DNA of 64,000 nucleotides from Collinsella sp. (GTDB lineage Bacteria; Actinomycetota; Coriobacteriia; Coriobacteriales; Coriobacteriaceae), in contig DXZT01000038.1 of NCBI GenBank assembly GCA_019419545.1, positions 13,492 through 77,491 of the forward strand, in the 5' to 3' direction. Position numbers and translations under genes: made by a program. Under the pieces are notes generated by a model. It was not told the origin of the DNA. It saw nothing but the letters and a program-made list of their open reading frames with translations, and did not search any database. Shown here one piece after another: positions 1-8,444 of the stretch; within the stretch, counting starts at the first letter, position 1; every line of letters begins with the position of its first letter.

Positions 1-302
1 CCTTAATGAGGTTCTAAAGAATCTGTATTCATTCTTTCCGTTTCACTGCGGATCTAATCGATTTGGCGAAGAGATATAACTCAGGGATCAACTTGTTTGA
101 GCTGCGTGTTGCTTTTAATCGTGTCTTCAAGGTTGTCGGGGCGAAGCTTGGGTACGCATGTCGTAAATACACCGGCGCAAGCTGCGACTGTTTTTGGAAT
201 CTCTGATTCTTGGACGTAGGTTGCCTTTATTCAAACTGGCGTTTTGGCGCTACGCTTGCGCAAGCATTTTAAGCGCGGTGGTTTTTAGGTGTAGGAAGGT
301 GA
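1..302. other. No supported gene upstream of rfbB
   Basis: This 302-base stretch is AT-richer than the rfbB gene after it. One frame is open from about 18 to 206 and ends in TGA, but it has no start codon or ribosome site inside the window. It could be the 3' end of a gene broken or cut by the window edge. I do not recognise the encoded residues. The last bases before 303 carry the ribosome site of rfbB. Confidence 0.4.
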
Positions 303-1328
303 TTGACCATCGCTGAAACGTTCAATCCCAAGAACATCATCGTCACGGGCGGCTGCGGCTTCATCGGCAGCAACTTCGTGCACTACGTGGTGAACAACCA
401 CCCCGGCGTGCACGTGACCGTCCTGGACAAGCTCACCTACGCCGGCAACCCCGAGAACATCGCCGGGCTTCCCTCCGACCGCGTGGAGCTCGTCGTGGGC
501 GACATCTGCGACGCCGGGCTGCTGGACCGCATCGTCCCCGGCCACGACGCGATCGTGCACTACGCCGCCGAGAGCCACAACGACAACTCCATCGCCGACC
601 CGGAGCCGTTCCTGCGCACCAACGTGGAGGGCACCTTCCGCCTGCTGGAGGCCGTCCGCAAATACGGCATCCGCTACCACCACGTCTCCACCGACGAGGT
701 CTACGGCGACCTGGCGCTCGACGACCCCGCCAAGTTCACCGAGGAGACGCCGTACCACCCGAGCTCGCCGTACAGCTCGACCAAGGCTTCCTCCGACATG
801 CTCGTGCGCGCCTGGACCCGCACCTACGGGCTTCGCGCCACGATCTCCAACTGCTCCAACAACTACGGCCCCTACCAGCACGTGGAGAAGTTCATCCCCA
901 GGCAGATCACGAACATCGTCGACGGCGTCCGTCCCAAGCTCTACGGCAAGGGCGAGAACGTCCGCGACTGGATCCACACCGAGGACCACTCCTCGGCCGT
1001 CTGGGACATCCTCACCAAGGGCCACATGGGGGAGACCTACCTCATCGGAGCCGACGGGGAGAAGAACAACATCACCGTGCTGCGCATGATCCTCGAGGCC
1101 ATGGGCCGCGGCCCCGAGGACTTCGACTGGGTCGCAGACCGCCCCGGACACGACCGCCGCTACGCCATCGACAGCACGAAGCTCCAGCGCGAGCTGGGCT
1201 GGAGGCCGACGCACACCGACTTCGCCGAGGGGCTCAGGGCCACCATCGACTGGTACGTGGAGAACGAGTCCTGGTGGCGCCCCGCCAAGGAGGCCACCGA
1301 GGCCCCCTACCGCGCGCGGGGGCGGTAG
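303..1328 (+). CDS. rfbB: dTDP-glucose 4,6-dehydratase
   Basis: Converts dTDP-glucose to dTDP-4-keto-6-deoxyglucose in the cytoplasm, the second step toward dTDP-rhamnose and related deoxysugars for surface glycans. The 341-residue length is normal for the family. The NAD-binding glycine motif GGCGFIG lies at residues 16-22. The catalytic TDEVYG is at 130-135 and the YxxxK pair at Tyr157/Lys161, as in extended short-chain dehydrogenases. The start is TTG at 303, supported by an AGGAAGG-type ribosome site just upstream; no ATG fits. High GC and codon use match the core genome, unlike the island that follows. It stands alone here, so any partner rfb genes lie to the left of the window. Confidence 0.93.
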   Translation: MTIAETFNPKNIIVTGGCGFIGSNFVHYVVNNHPGVHVTVLDKLTYAGNPENIAGLPSDRVELVVGDICDAGLLDRIVPGHDAIVHYAAESHNDNSIADPEPFLRTNVEGTFRLLEAVRKYGIRYHHVSTDEVYGDLALDDPAKFTEETPYHPSSPYSSTKASSDMLVRAWTRTYGLRATISNCSNNYGPYQHVEKFIPRQITNIVDGVRPKLYGKGENVRDWIHTEDHSSAVWDILTKGHMGETYLIGADGEKNNITVLRMILEAMGRGPEDFDWVADRPGHDRRYAIDSTKLQRELGWRPTHTDFAEGLRATIDWYVENESWWRPAKEATEAPYRARGR

Positions 1329-1613
1329 GGGGTGTGCTGCTGGCGTATGGGATCTGGCTCATGTGGCAAATAGCGTGTTCGCATTGGGGACATCGGCGCA
1401 GGTTGACGCCCCCTATTTTTGGCTGGTTAAATCGTGCATGCATTTGTCTTTGCGGACTGTTTACGCGTTTGGCTATCGGATTCATGGGATTCAAGGCGCG
1501 CTAAGTTCATGTCCGCACCGGCGCTTAAAATCTAAACGGAACAGCATGAGCGACTTGCTGAAAGTCTTGTGCTGTGGATTCGTTGATGAATTGGTTTCGA
1601 GGGCGAGGTGAAC

Positions 1614-1841
1614 ATGAAGGGCAGAAATCAACACGTTACAAAGCGGGCGGACGGAAGTTGGCAGGTTAAAGGCGAAGGGGCGAGTCGCGCTTCATTCGTT
1701 ACGACGACACAACGCGATGCTATAAATCGCGGACGAATCATTAGCTCTAACCAACAGTCCGAGTTGATTATCCATCGCCCTGACGGCAGAATTCGCGCAA
1801 GGGATTCCCATGGGTTCGATCCCTTCCCTCCGCGAGACTAA
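1614..1841 (+). CDS. DUF2188 domain small protein
   Basis: A 75-residue protein covering the whole DUF2188 fold: an N-terminal QHV...DGSWQVKGEG strand pair, a middle segment resembling the family's 'QKEAI..AR.IA..Q' helix, and the typical end HRPDGRIRARDSHGFDPFPP. The family's molecular function is not known to me. ATG 1614 has a GAGG-type ribosome site; GTG 1608 is an alternative. It lies just upstream of the nuclease-like gene at 1963, in AT-richer sequence than the core, and may be carried with it. The assignment to the family is confident; any role is open. Confidence 0.8.
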   Translation: MKGRNQHVTKRADGSWQVKGEGASRASFVTTTQRDAINRGRIISSNQQSELIIHRPDGRIRARDSHGFDPFPPRD

Positions 1842-1962
1842 GGGTTCGGGCTCATTTCGGCTGTAGGCGCGGGATATCGTGTCTACAGCCGATAAATGGT
1901 TCTGTACTGCGATTAATTGTGAACACGGGATTTATCCATTCTGGTTATTGGAGGATTATGTA

Positions 1963-3222
1963 ATGAAGACTCAGTTATTGGTATATAGAAAACAGGGTTG
2001 TGGATTCGCGGAAACAACCGACCTTACGATAAGAGAATTCAGCAATGCGAGCGCCTTTGATGCCTTTGAGCTAACGGTCATTGACTTGCAGGATGAGAAT
2101 TTATGGAAATGCGATCCATGCGATGTGTCATTATTAAAGGACCATGCAGATATTGCTTCGATTAGTCAGATGGTGCTGCAATCAAAAAAATCTGAATGCA
2201 TCATCTTGCTTCCGCAAAACTGTTTGTATTCATATTCCTACGAATATGATTCACGCATTGACGCTAAGAGATATAAGCGTAATAAGCTTCTGAAGGATTT
2301 TATTAAGGATTTTGCCGACTCTCCGATATGCGAATTGTTTCCTTTTCCGCTGCCCATTTGTTTTGGAGAATCGAAAACGGCACTTGCAGACAGAGAGCTT
2401 CATTCGGATTTTTCTTTCAGTTCACCGATACTGCATCCTATTAAGCCCCTTCTTTTTTCGAACGCATCAACAGTTTCAGCCGTTCTAATCTCCGAGGCTT
2501 TTGCCGCTACAACTCTTCAGGTAAATGACAATGAGGACCTATCGGCGGTTATTAATGGAATTTTTCCAACTGAAAGCCAGCTCACTTGCGTTCCTGATTG
2601 GCTGGATGAAGTTGAATTTCATGATGAGACAGTACAAAGAGCGCGAGTAAAAGAAATAGATGAACAAATGGCTGTTCTGAACGAGGAGAAGAAAGGGATT
2701 GAGAAAGTCCTTTCTAGTTATCGGGATATTAAGTCAGTCCTTTGTACCAAAGATTTTGATCTTGAAAATAATGCTCGGCACCTTTTGGCCGAGATTGCTG
2801 AGGTTGATGAAACCTTTGAAGACAATAAGGAAGAGGATTTCAACTTCTCTTACGATGACACTTTCTATTTGATTGAAATTAAAGGCAGCGGCCGCGGGCT
2901 GAAGCGACAGCATATTTCAAAGACATACGATCATGTCCAAATTAAAATGGATGAGATGGAGGCCGAAGGCGACTCCCGAAAAATCAAAGGTGTTTTAATA
3001 TTTGCATCTCAAATTGAGTTAAGACCCGAAGAGCGCGATCCATTCCCTGAGAAGCAGATTTCTATTGCACAGAGAACTGAAATCGCAGTTCTATCAACTG
3101 AGACATTGCTTCGTTGTTATGAAGCCTATATTGAAGGCCGCCTGACTTCAGATGTGTTCAAGGGGACCCTGCGCCAATCGTCTGGCTTGATAAGCCCGGA
3201 TGCGTTCGGACTGCATGGCTAG
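1963..3222 (+). CDS. Putative PD-(D/E)XK nuclease, unknown defence-type protein
   Basis: A 419-residue protein with no function I can name. Residues of roughly 1-240 match nothing I recognise. A charged helical stretch follows, likely a coiled coil, around the run ending in EEKKGIEKVLSSYRDI. The C-terminal third looks like a restriction-endonuclease-type fold: a helix rich in Glu, then an acidic EEDFNF strand, then YLIEIKGSGRG (the E-x-K core), then a helix containing RQHISKTYDHV and a late strand KGVLIFAS. Related C-terminal nuclease domains occur in many uncharacterised anti-phage proteins. ATG 1963 is chosen because GGAGG lies eight bases upstream; the upstream GTG at 1879 lacks one. Base composition is clearly lower in GC than the flanking core. 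The nuclease call is inference from motif order. Confidence 0.7.
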   Translation: MKTQLLVYRKQGCGFAETTDLTIREFSNASAFDAFELTVIDLQDENLWKCDPCDVSLLKDHADIASISQMVLQSKKSECIILLPQNCLYSYSYEYDSRIDAKRYKRNKLLKDFIKDFADSPICELFPFPLPICFGESKTALADRELHSDFSFSSPILHPIKPLLFSNASTVSAVLISEAFAATTLQVNDNEDLSAVINGIFPTESQLTCVPDWLDEVEFHDETVQRARVKEIDEQMAVLNEEKKGIEKVLSSYRDIKSVLCTKDFDLENNARHLLAEIAEVDETFEDNKEEDFNFSYDDTFYLIEIKGSGRGLKRQHISKTYDHVQIKMDEMEAEGDSRKIKGVLIFASQIELRPEERDPFPEKQISIAQRTEIAVLSTETLLRCYEAYIEGRLTSDVFKGTLRQSSGLISPDAFGLHG

Positions 3223-3336
3223 ATAACCGTTGGCGCCCCTATGAGCTGCAACTTTGATTTGAAAACTAAATTATCAGCTTCTATTAACATATTGCTTGCA
3301 AAACAATAATTGCTTTTCCTGTTGGATGGTATTGCG

Positions 3337-3453
3337 ATGGGTTACAACTACGAAGCGTTGGATAGTTTTGAATTCGAGAAGCTCGCGCGTGATGTTACCG
3401 AGAAAATCGTGGGCATTAAGGTGCCGTCAAGATTCTTTCGCAAATTGGTTTAG
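3337..3453 (+). pseudogene. 5' fragment of a restriction-endonuclease-like gene
   Basis: Begins with ATG 3337 behind a GGATGG-type ribosome site. The first 30 or so residues, including YNYEALDSFEFEKLARD and VGIKVPSRF, match the conserved start of Mrr/restriction-endonuclease-like defence proteins, where an EFE-x-L-x-RD helix precedes the nuclease core. The reading then stops after 38 codons, close to where the IS256-family transposase remnant ends. The rest of the gene is not visible on the far side of that remnant. The simplest reading is a gene cut by insertion and later deletion. Family assignment rests only on the short N-terminal match. Confidence 0.5.
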
Positions 3454-3980
3454 CCGTCCTCGGTCCCTTTCCCTTCTTGCCCTCCGCCTTTCCCTTCAGC
3501 TTGTCCGTCTTTTCCAGCTTGGACATTTCCAGGTACCTCCTCTTGCCCCATTCGCGCTCCACTGTGTACTTCAGCCTCGCCGTCGCCAGCCTGAGGGGTG
3601 AGTTGTCGTCCGGAAAGGTCCCGACGACCCTCGCTCTCCTCCTGATCTCGCGGTTGATGCGCTCGATTCCGTTGTTCGTCCTGATCCGGCGCTAGTGTTC
3701 CGGCGGGAATTCCGTGTAGGCAAGTGTCTCGGCGAACCCGTCGCGCACCGTCCTCGCGCCCGCCCCGCGGAGCTTCGGCACGTTGAGCTCGACTTCCTCG
3801 GCGCCCGTGACGAGCCTCCTCGCGCAGCGACCGCTGCGGTAGGCCTCCCGGCCTGCCGTCCTCCCGTAGCGCTCGGCCCCGACAAGCTCGGACGCCTCCT
3901 CTTTGGGCAGCGCGTCGAGCGACCCATCGTCGATCGATACGATGTTCGCAGACGGGGCTCGTGCCCCTTTCGTCGATGAT
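3416..3980 (-). pseudogene. IS256-family transposase remnant (internally deleted)
   Basis: Reading the minus strand in one frame gives an N-terminal IS256-like segment (AERYGRTAGREAYRSGR, then EEVELNVPKLRGAG). It joins directly to the C-terminal segment (ETLAYTEFPPEH, a TAG stop, then RIRTNNGIERINREIRRRAR, then FPDDNSPLRLATARL and a Lys-rich tail). An intact IS256 transposase is about 400 residues. Here the DDE catalytic centre between the two parts is missing and a stop interrupts the join, so this is a dead internal-deletion derivative. Its GC content is higher than the surrounding island. It abuts a truncated nuclease-like gene, which it probably disrupted. Confidence 0.75.
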
Positions 3981-4194
3981 TTGTTGTTTGGTCGCCTGAA
4001 CTCATATGACGACGCGTGAATCGTGTTCCTCTATGTGTTTGTCAATTTGTGAAAGAAATTATGCGTCACCTCCTTATGCGCAACTACTTTCCCCATGGGT
4101 TATTAAGACTGCCCAAGACGGATTGTTGATCGTTGGAGATTGGTTTGCCCAACTGGGCTTAAGGTCCTTGATCTGGATTTCCCAGTCGCCCTAT

Positions 4195-4238
4195 AACGTT
4201 CTTGCAATGAGTACTGTAGTGGTCATTGCAAGAACGTT
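4195..4238 (+). repeat. 16-bp perfect inverted repeat (hairpin)
   Basis: The arm AACGTTCTTGCAATGA (4195-4210) is followed after 12 bases by its exact reverse complement (4223-4238). There is no T-run on either side, so it is not a standard terminator. It sits inside an open frame (4006-4401) that I cannot assign to any family. No gene is supported between the IS256 remnant (ending near 3980) and the retron RNA (4575); this hairpin is the only clear structure in that interval. Confidence 0.6.
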
Positions 4239-4574
4239 TCTGGCAATCTATGCGCTGTTTAGGAACATGAACTACTACGACATGAACGTACCGTTTCTTG
4301 AGAACTTCTTCAACGCCGTTAAGGGTGCGGCGATGAAACTGTCCACGGCGATCTTCGGCGAACACGCGATACATGTGTTGTGCAAGAAGAAGGGGGAGTG
4401 ACAACGGGATGAAATCCTCCGCGAAGAGCAGCCAGGAATAGGCCGAGAATGGGCGACTCGCTGCTCAATAGAGTACATTTTGCAGTATAAACTTGATGCG
4501 GGACTAGCATGCTTTCTATTTATAGCCGGCTAATATCAAGCCTTAGACACTAATGTGATGGTAAAGTTACTTGA

Positions 4575-4742
4575 GACAAGGTCGCAGCTAGTCATTGATC
4601 GCCCCGATTGGAGCGAGTCCTCTGTCAAAGATGGACTGAGACGTTTTTACCAATTCGGGTCCGTGCATATGGTTATTCCATAGCCACGGACCCGAAACCG
4701 TGCCTACGGAATAACCATATGCACGGCCTGTGCGGCCTTGTC
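4575..4742 (+). ncRNA. Retron msr-msd RNA
   Basis: Immediately upstream of the retron effector and reverse transcriptase genes. The a1 repeat GACAAGGTCGCA (4575-4586) pairs over 12 bases with a2 TGCGGCCTTGTC (4731-4742), with one G-U pair. The base after a1 starts GC (G4587), the expected place of the branching guanosine. The msr part has two short hairpins: TCGCCCC/GGAGCGA near 4598-4616 and AGTCC/GGACT near 4616-4636. The msd part is a long hairpin whose arms CCGTGCATATGGTTATTCC (4661-4679) and its exact complement (4708-4726) enclose a smaller stem. A competing 12-bp pairing of 4654-4665 with 4685-4696 is also possible. Family and geometry fit type II (Ec86-like) retrons; the exact RNA ends are inferred. 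Confidence 0.82.
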
Positions 4743-4762
4743 CTTATTGGAATCGAGGTGCA

Positions 4763-5770
4763 ATGCTCTGCGACTGTATCAGTAAAACTGATTTGAATAT
4801 CCTGAGAAATCATCTGAGGGTTTATCGTGACGTCAATAAACTGCCCTTGTTTATCTTTCCCTGCGGCGGTGATCAGAGCCTGCATTCCTCTCGACGATTC
4901 TTTAGAGCTTATGTGTCCAACAATCACACCGAGGCTTTAAAAAACGTTTTTTGTCTTACTGCCGAAGACGTAGCGGCGGAAATGGACGGTTCGAGACTTA
5001 ATTTACTTCAGCAAGAGGCCATGCTTGCCGACATATCTGACTGGATATTGATTTTTGCAGAGAGCTGTGGATCTTTTTGCGAGTTGGGTGCTTTCTCCGC
5101 TTTGCCTCATGCTGCTTGGATTACCTCTGTTGCCGTTGGAAAGCAATATAAGGGCTCTCGGAGCTTCTTGATTGATGGGCCAGTGAAAGAAATAGCCACG
5201 GGCGACTCTTCGCTTAACAAAGTCTTTTACTTAGACTTAAATAACCCGATGTCTTCGCCTGACTTGTGCCGCTTTGTTTCTGAACTAAGACTCCTTATTG
5301 GTGTTAATGCTACTAAGCGGGGCAAGGCTGGCTTAAAGGCCGCTAGAAAGAAGATCAATCGAGACGAATCCGAGATTAACGTGGGCTCACTCGTCCATGA
5401 GTTACTTGATTTGCTTCAAATATTGGGGCCCATGTCAGAGACCGATTTACGAACGATATACTGTGCGGCCAAAGGTTTCCGTGCTAGTAAGCTCAAAATA
5501 TACTCACCCATTTTAAATGCGGATATGAAAAATGCCGGCGTTCCGATATCTTGGTCGGATGTTTGCTGCATGATGAGAGCTACCGGTCTTGTTTCTAAAG
5601 TGGGATGCAACAAGGGTTCGGACTCCCTGATTAAAAGCACGATACACCTCGATTCCTATTTCATGTTTAAGGGAAGCGAAGACCAAGATTTCTCAAACAT
5701 GAGGGCGCGGGTAATCCTTCGCAAGAGATCAATGGGGTATGGAGGCGTTGCCGGTGTCTATTGCGGATAG
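4763..5770 (+). CDS. Type II retron effector (NDT-like with winged helix)
   Basis: A 335-residue protein with the layout of the effector of Ec86/St85-type retrons. The N-terminal half is a nucleoside deoxyribosyltransferase-like domain: FIFPCGG near residues 31-36, a buried helix, and FAESCGSFCELGAF near 98-111. In the latter the glutamates and the GSxxELG turn match the catalytic/base-binding region of this fold. The C-terminal portion (about 210-300) resembles a winged-helix DNA-binding module. In the known systems this protein is held inactive by the RT-msDNA complex and, when released by phage infection, degrades nucleotide cofactors and stops growth. ATG 4763 has a GAGGTG ribosome site; the longer GTG 4730 start would overlap the a2 repeat. 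It overlaps the RT gene by 32 bases. Confidence 0.82.
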   Translation: MLCDCISKTDLNILRNHLRVYRDVNKLPLFIFPCGGDQSLHSSRRFFRAYVSNNHTEALKNVFCLTAEDVAAEMDGSRLNLLQQEAMLADISDWILIFAESCGSFCELGAFSALPHAAWITSVAVGKQYKGSRSFLIDGPVKEIATGDSSLNKVFYLDLNNPMSSPDLCRFVSELRLLIGVNATKRGKAGLKAARKKINRDESEINVGSLVHELLDLLQILGPMSETDLRTIYCAAKGFRASKLKIYSPILNADMKNAGVPISWSDVCCMMRATGLVSKVGCNKGSDSLIKSTIHLDSYFMFKGSEDQDFSNMRARVILRKRSMGYGGVAGVYCG

Positions 5771-6695
5771 AATTTGCTTCGATCTTGGAATGACAAATCG
5801 CCAGCTACTGGACCTTGCGAGCTCAACGACAGATAAGTATCACTGTTTTTCTGCCGGCGGGAGAAAGATCGTTGCGCCTCAACCAGATTTGAAGCTCGTT
5901 CAGTGTTGGATATCGGACTATATAAATACGGAGTTTGATATAGATCTTCCTTACGCTACAGCCTACGAAAAGGGCTCAAGTGTCTGCCGTAATGCCGGGC
6001 TCCATGCTAAGAGCAGTCATTTTCTTCTGCTTGATATTTGCCATTTCTTTGAGTCCTGCACTCAGCAAATGGTTAGGAATTTGTTTTCAGGGGGAACGTA
6101 TCGGTCGACAAACGCTGAATCTCGCTCGCGTCTTACTGCAGACGATATCGATCTTCTCGTAGCTTTATCATGTTATCGGGGTTCTCTTGCAACGGGTTCT
6201 CCGTGTTCGCCCTTTATTGCCAATCGCATAATGGCTTCGTTTGACCAAGAGATTGCAGCTAGACTAGGCGAAGGATTCGTCTACTCACGATACTCTGACG
6301 ACATCTGCATTTCATCATCTGAATGGATAAACTCTGCGGAGATTTCAACTTTTGTTGGTAATCGCCTACGGCAAAAGGGTTTTGATTTGAATAATGACAA
6401 AACTCGTTGTTTTGGGCGAGGGCACCTTCGTAAAATCACGGGTATCTATCTTGACTGCGATGGCGTCCTTCGACTGGGGCCTCAAAGAAAAGCAGAGCTA
6501 AAGCGCTTGTTATACCAGGTGCTTATGCGCGAGTGCGATCCTAATCACGCCCATCGCGTTTTAGGCCATCTGAGCTTTTGCAAACAGGTTGAACCGGATT
6601 ATTGCAATGCACTTTTAGCCAAGTACGCGAGCTATGGTAAGGCTGTGTCCAGCGGAGGCGTTATGCCTGCACTAATGGAGCTCGCCTATGGGTGA
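5739..6695 (+). CDS. Retron reverse transcriptase
   Basis: A 318-residue reverse transcriptase, the normal retron size. It shows the retron-specific NAxxH motif (NAGLH, 85-89) and the ITG variant of the VTG motif (233-235). The RT core is complete: FLLLDICHFF with Asp99, ATGSPCSPFIAN (151-162), the catalytic YSRYSDD with Asp187/Asp188, and NNDKT (218-222). It makes msDNA from the RNA encoded at 4575-4742. Type II retrons usually have YADD; this one has YSDD. ATG 5739 overlaps the end of the effector gene, consistent with coupled translation. GC content is that of the accessory island. Confidence 0.92.
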   Translation: MEALPVSIADRICFDLGMTNRQLLDLASSTTDKYHCFSAGGRKIVAPQPDLKLVQCWISDYINTEFDIDLPYATAYEKGSSVCRNAGLHAKSSHFLLLDICHFFESCTQQMVRNLFSGGTYRSTNAESRSRLTADDIDLLVALSCYRGSLATGSPCSPFIANRIMASFDQEIAARLGEGFVYSRYSDDICISSSEWINSAEISTFVGNRLRQKGFDLNNDKTRCFGRGHLRKITGIYLDCDGVLRLGPQRKAELKRLLYQVLMRECDPNHAHRVLGHLSFCKQVEPDYCNALLAKYASYGKAVSSGGVMPALMELAYG

Positions 6696-6945
6696 TGGAT
6701 GGCGGTGTCGCGAAAGACGTTCCAATGGTTGCCAATCCGCGCTTTCTTCTCTCTCGTCTCCATCGAGAGGGGCTTCATGGGCATAGCTTCTCTTGCGCTT
6801 ACATTTCCCCTCGGGAACCCGTCTCGCTTTGAATTCGGACGTTCTGTTGTCGCTGCGTGCCCTGATTATGTCGATGCTGCACGGTAGGTTGTTCGCTGCC
6901 GGTTTGTTTCACGGCTATAATTACGTCCAATTAAGGAGGAAAGAT

Positions 6946-7110
6946 ATGTTTGGCAAAGTCAGGAAAACAAGAAGCGATTGTACGGTTGGTACTTACGAGA
7001 AGAAGCATGACCTCCCAACAGGCACACTTAGGAATTCTGATGGGCGTAAGGCTAGGAAGGATAAAACTCTGAAATCCCTTCGAAAAGAAACTGGAAGTGA
7101 CTATCGATAG
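6946..7110 (+). CDS. Small basic hypothetical protein (54 aa)
   Basis: A 54-residue, Lys/Arg-rich protein starting at ATG 6946 with a strong AAGGAGGAAAG ribosome site six bases upstream. This makes translation likely although no neighbour supports it. It contains TVGTYEKKHDLPTGTLRNSD followed by GRKARKDKTLKSLRKE. I think similar short proteins with a TVGT-EKK motif occur in mobile regions, but I cannot name the family. A TATAAT box lies at 6916-6921, without a well-spaced -35. Function unknown; it sits between the retron and the decayed region. Confidence 0.55.
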   Translation: MFGKVRKTRSDCTVGTYEKKHDLPTGTLRNSDGRKARKDKTLKSLRKETGSDYR

Positions 7111-7321
7111 CTTCTGAAACTTAAAGATTGGGGTTCTGCCATAATAAAGTCTCAGTAATTTTCGTTGATCACATCGACTCGATTAACCATCGGGCCGTGG
7201 AACAGGCGCATGGCGATTTCCTTCTATATATTCGGAATGATGAGTTGAGCCATGATTGCCCCTGTCGATATCCGTTGCCGTTTCCCGCATGCTGTTTCGT
7301 TCAGACGTCCGTGAAGCATGC

Positions 7322-7364
7322 CTATCTGGCGTTCGCTCGTCCGTGACGAGCGAACGCCAGATAG
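7322..7364 (+). repeat. 20-bp perfect hairpin
   Basis: The arm CTATCTGGCGTTCGCTCGTC (7322-7341) is followed by a three-base loop and its exact reverse complement (7345-7364). No T-run follows on either strand, so ordinary termination is unlikely. It lies in sequence without an intact gene. It may be a recombination relic, a small structured RNA or a MITE-like core. Confidence 0.65.
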
Positions 7365-8265
7365 CAATATTGATTTGTGTCTAGTCTGCGGCGAAGCAAT
7401 GATTTTTTGCACGCTATGTGAACTCTGCCTTGAGATCGAGGGAGAGCTCGGATGAGATGTCGAGATTGTCGCTAGCCCGCCTGAGCACATGCGCCCTGCG
7501 TCTCGCAAAGTCATTGAATAGGATGAAGTGCGTCTCTATGAAGCAGGATATAAGGACGTGGAGTTCATCGAGGTCATCCTTTCTGATTGCGAGATTCTGG
7601 CTAAGCGAATTAATCGCTTCGATGATACGGAGGCTTTTTCGTTGGTGATTTGAGCGAGGAAGGCGAGATTGTACCGTTTGGTAAGGTAGTGTCGAGAAAG
7701 TTGGTGTAGCGCCCGATTCGTAGCGAACCGGCCTGGCGTCCGGGGGCATGGCCCTGTTTGGCAGATTACCGTTGTGATGCATGACTTATGACACGATCGC
7801 AAACCAGTAGAGGGCAGAGTCGGCTCGACTTGACGTCATGAATAAGGTTGATGCCGAGCAGATTCCTTGAGCGCAATATGGAACGATACTTCTTAATCTT
7901 ACGTTGATGGCCGGCGCCATCATATTGGGCTGTTTGGATAAAACAACCGTTGCCTGTTCTCTTGTAGGCGGGCTTGCGGCGATTAATGTTCTCAATCTAT
8001 TTGTGTCCAACCGCTCTTCGAAATAGTGATGCTGCGCTATGATGTCCTAAATGAAAAACGAAGGCGTGCTATAGGCCATCGTTTTGCAAGGGGGTTCCTT
8101 CCTAAGGGAGGGCATCCCCTAGTTTTATTTAGATGGAGATTTTGGGGAGCGGACATCTGTATTTCTGATCGTTCCTCATTAGTGCCCTATTGGGTTGATG
8201 GGCGTTACGGTAAGAGGTTCTCGGTGATACTGTCGTCGTGCACTCTACGTGAGGCGATGACCAAG

Positions 8266-8300
8266 AAGGGTCGTTGTTCGGTTTTCCGGTAACGACCCTT
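8266..8300 (+). repeat. Terminator-like hairpin in decayed region
   Basis: The arm AAGGGTCGTT (8266-8275) pairs exactly with AACGACCCTT (8291-8300), and the loop contains a TTTT stretch. No long T-run follows. It may be the terminator of a gene that has since been lost. Confidence 0.45.
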
Positions 8301-8444
8301 TGACGTTTCCGCGGCTACTAGGTGTTGTCGTGGATGCCACCTTTGTTGTTAGAACCCTCGATGCGGAGTCGTTATTTCGGAAGTGCGGGGAAATCGAAAA
8401 CCTCCGAGCACAACTCGAATTTTGACGACAAAACCGCAGGTCGT

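Noticed and set aside
4006..4401. Open frame of 131 codons on the plus strand (and an overlapping minus frame)
   Set aside because: No ribosome site, no recognisable domain, and a perfect inverted repeat runs through it; kept only as a hairpin feature.
7209..7260. Minus-strand MRLFHG start resembling DUF3990-type toxins
   Set aside because: Only a handful of residues match before a stop codon; too short to support.
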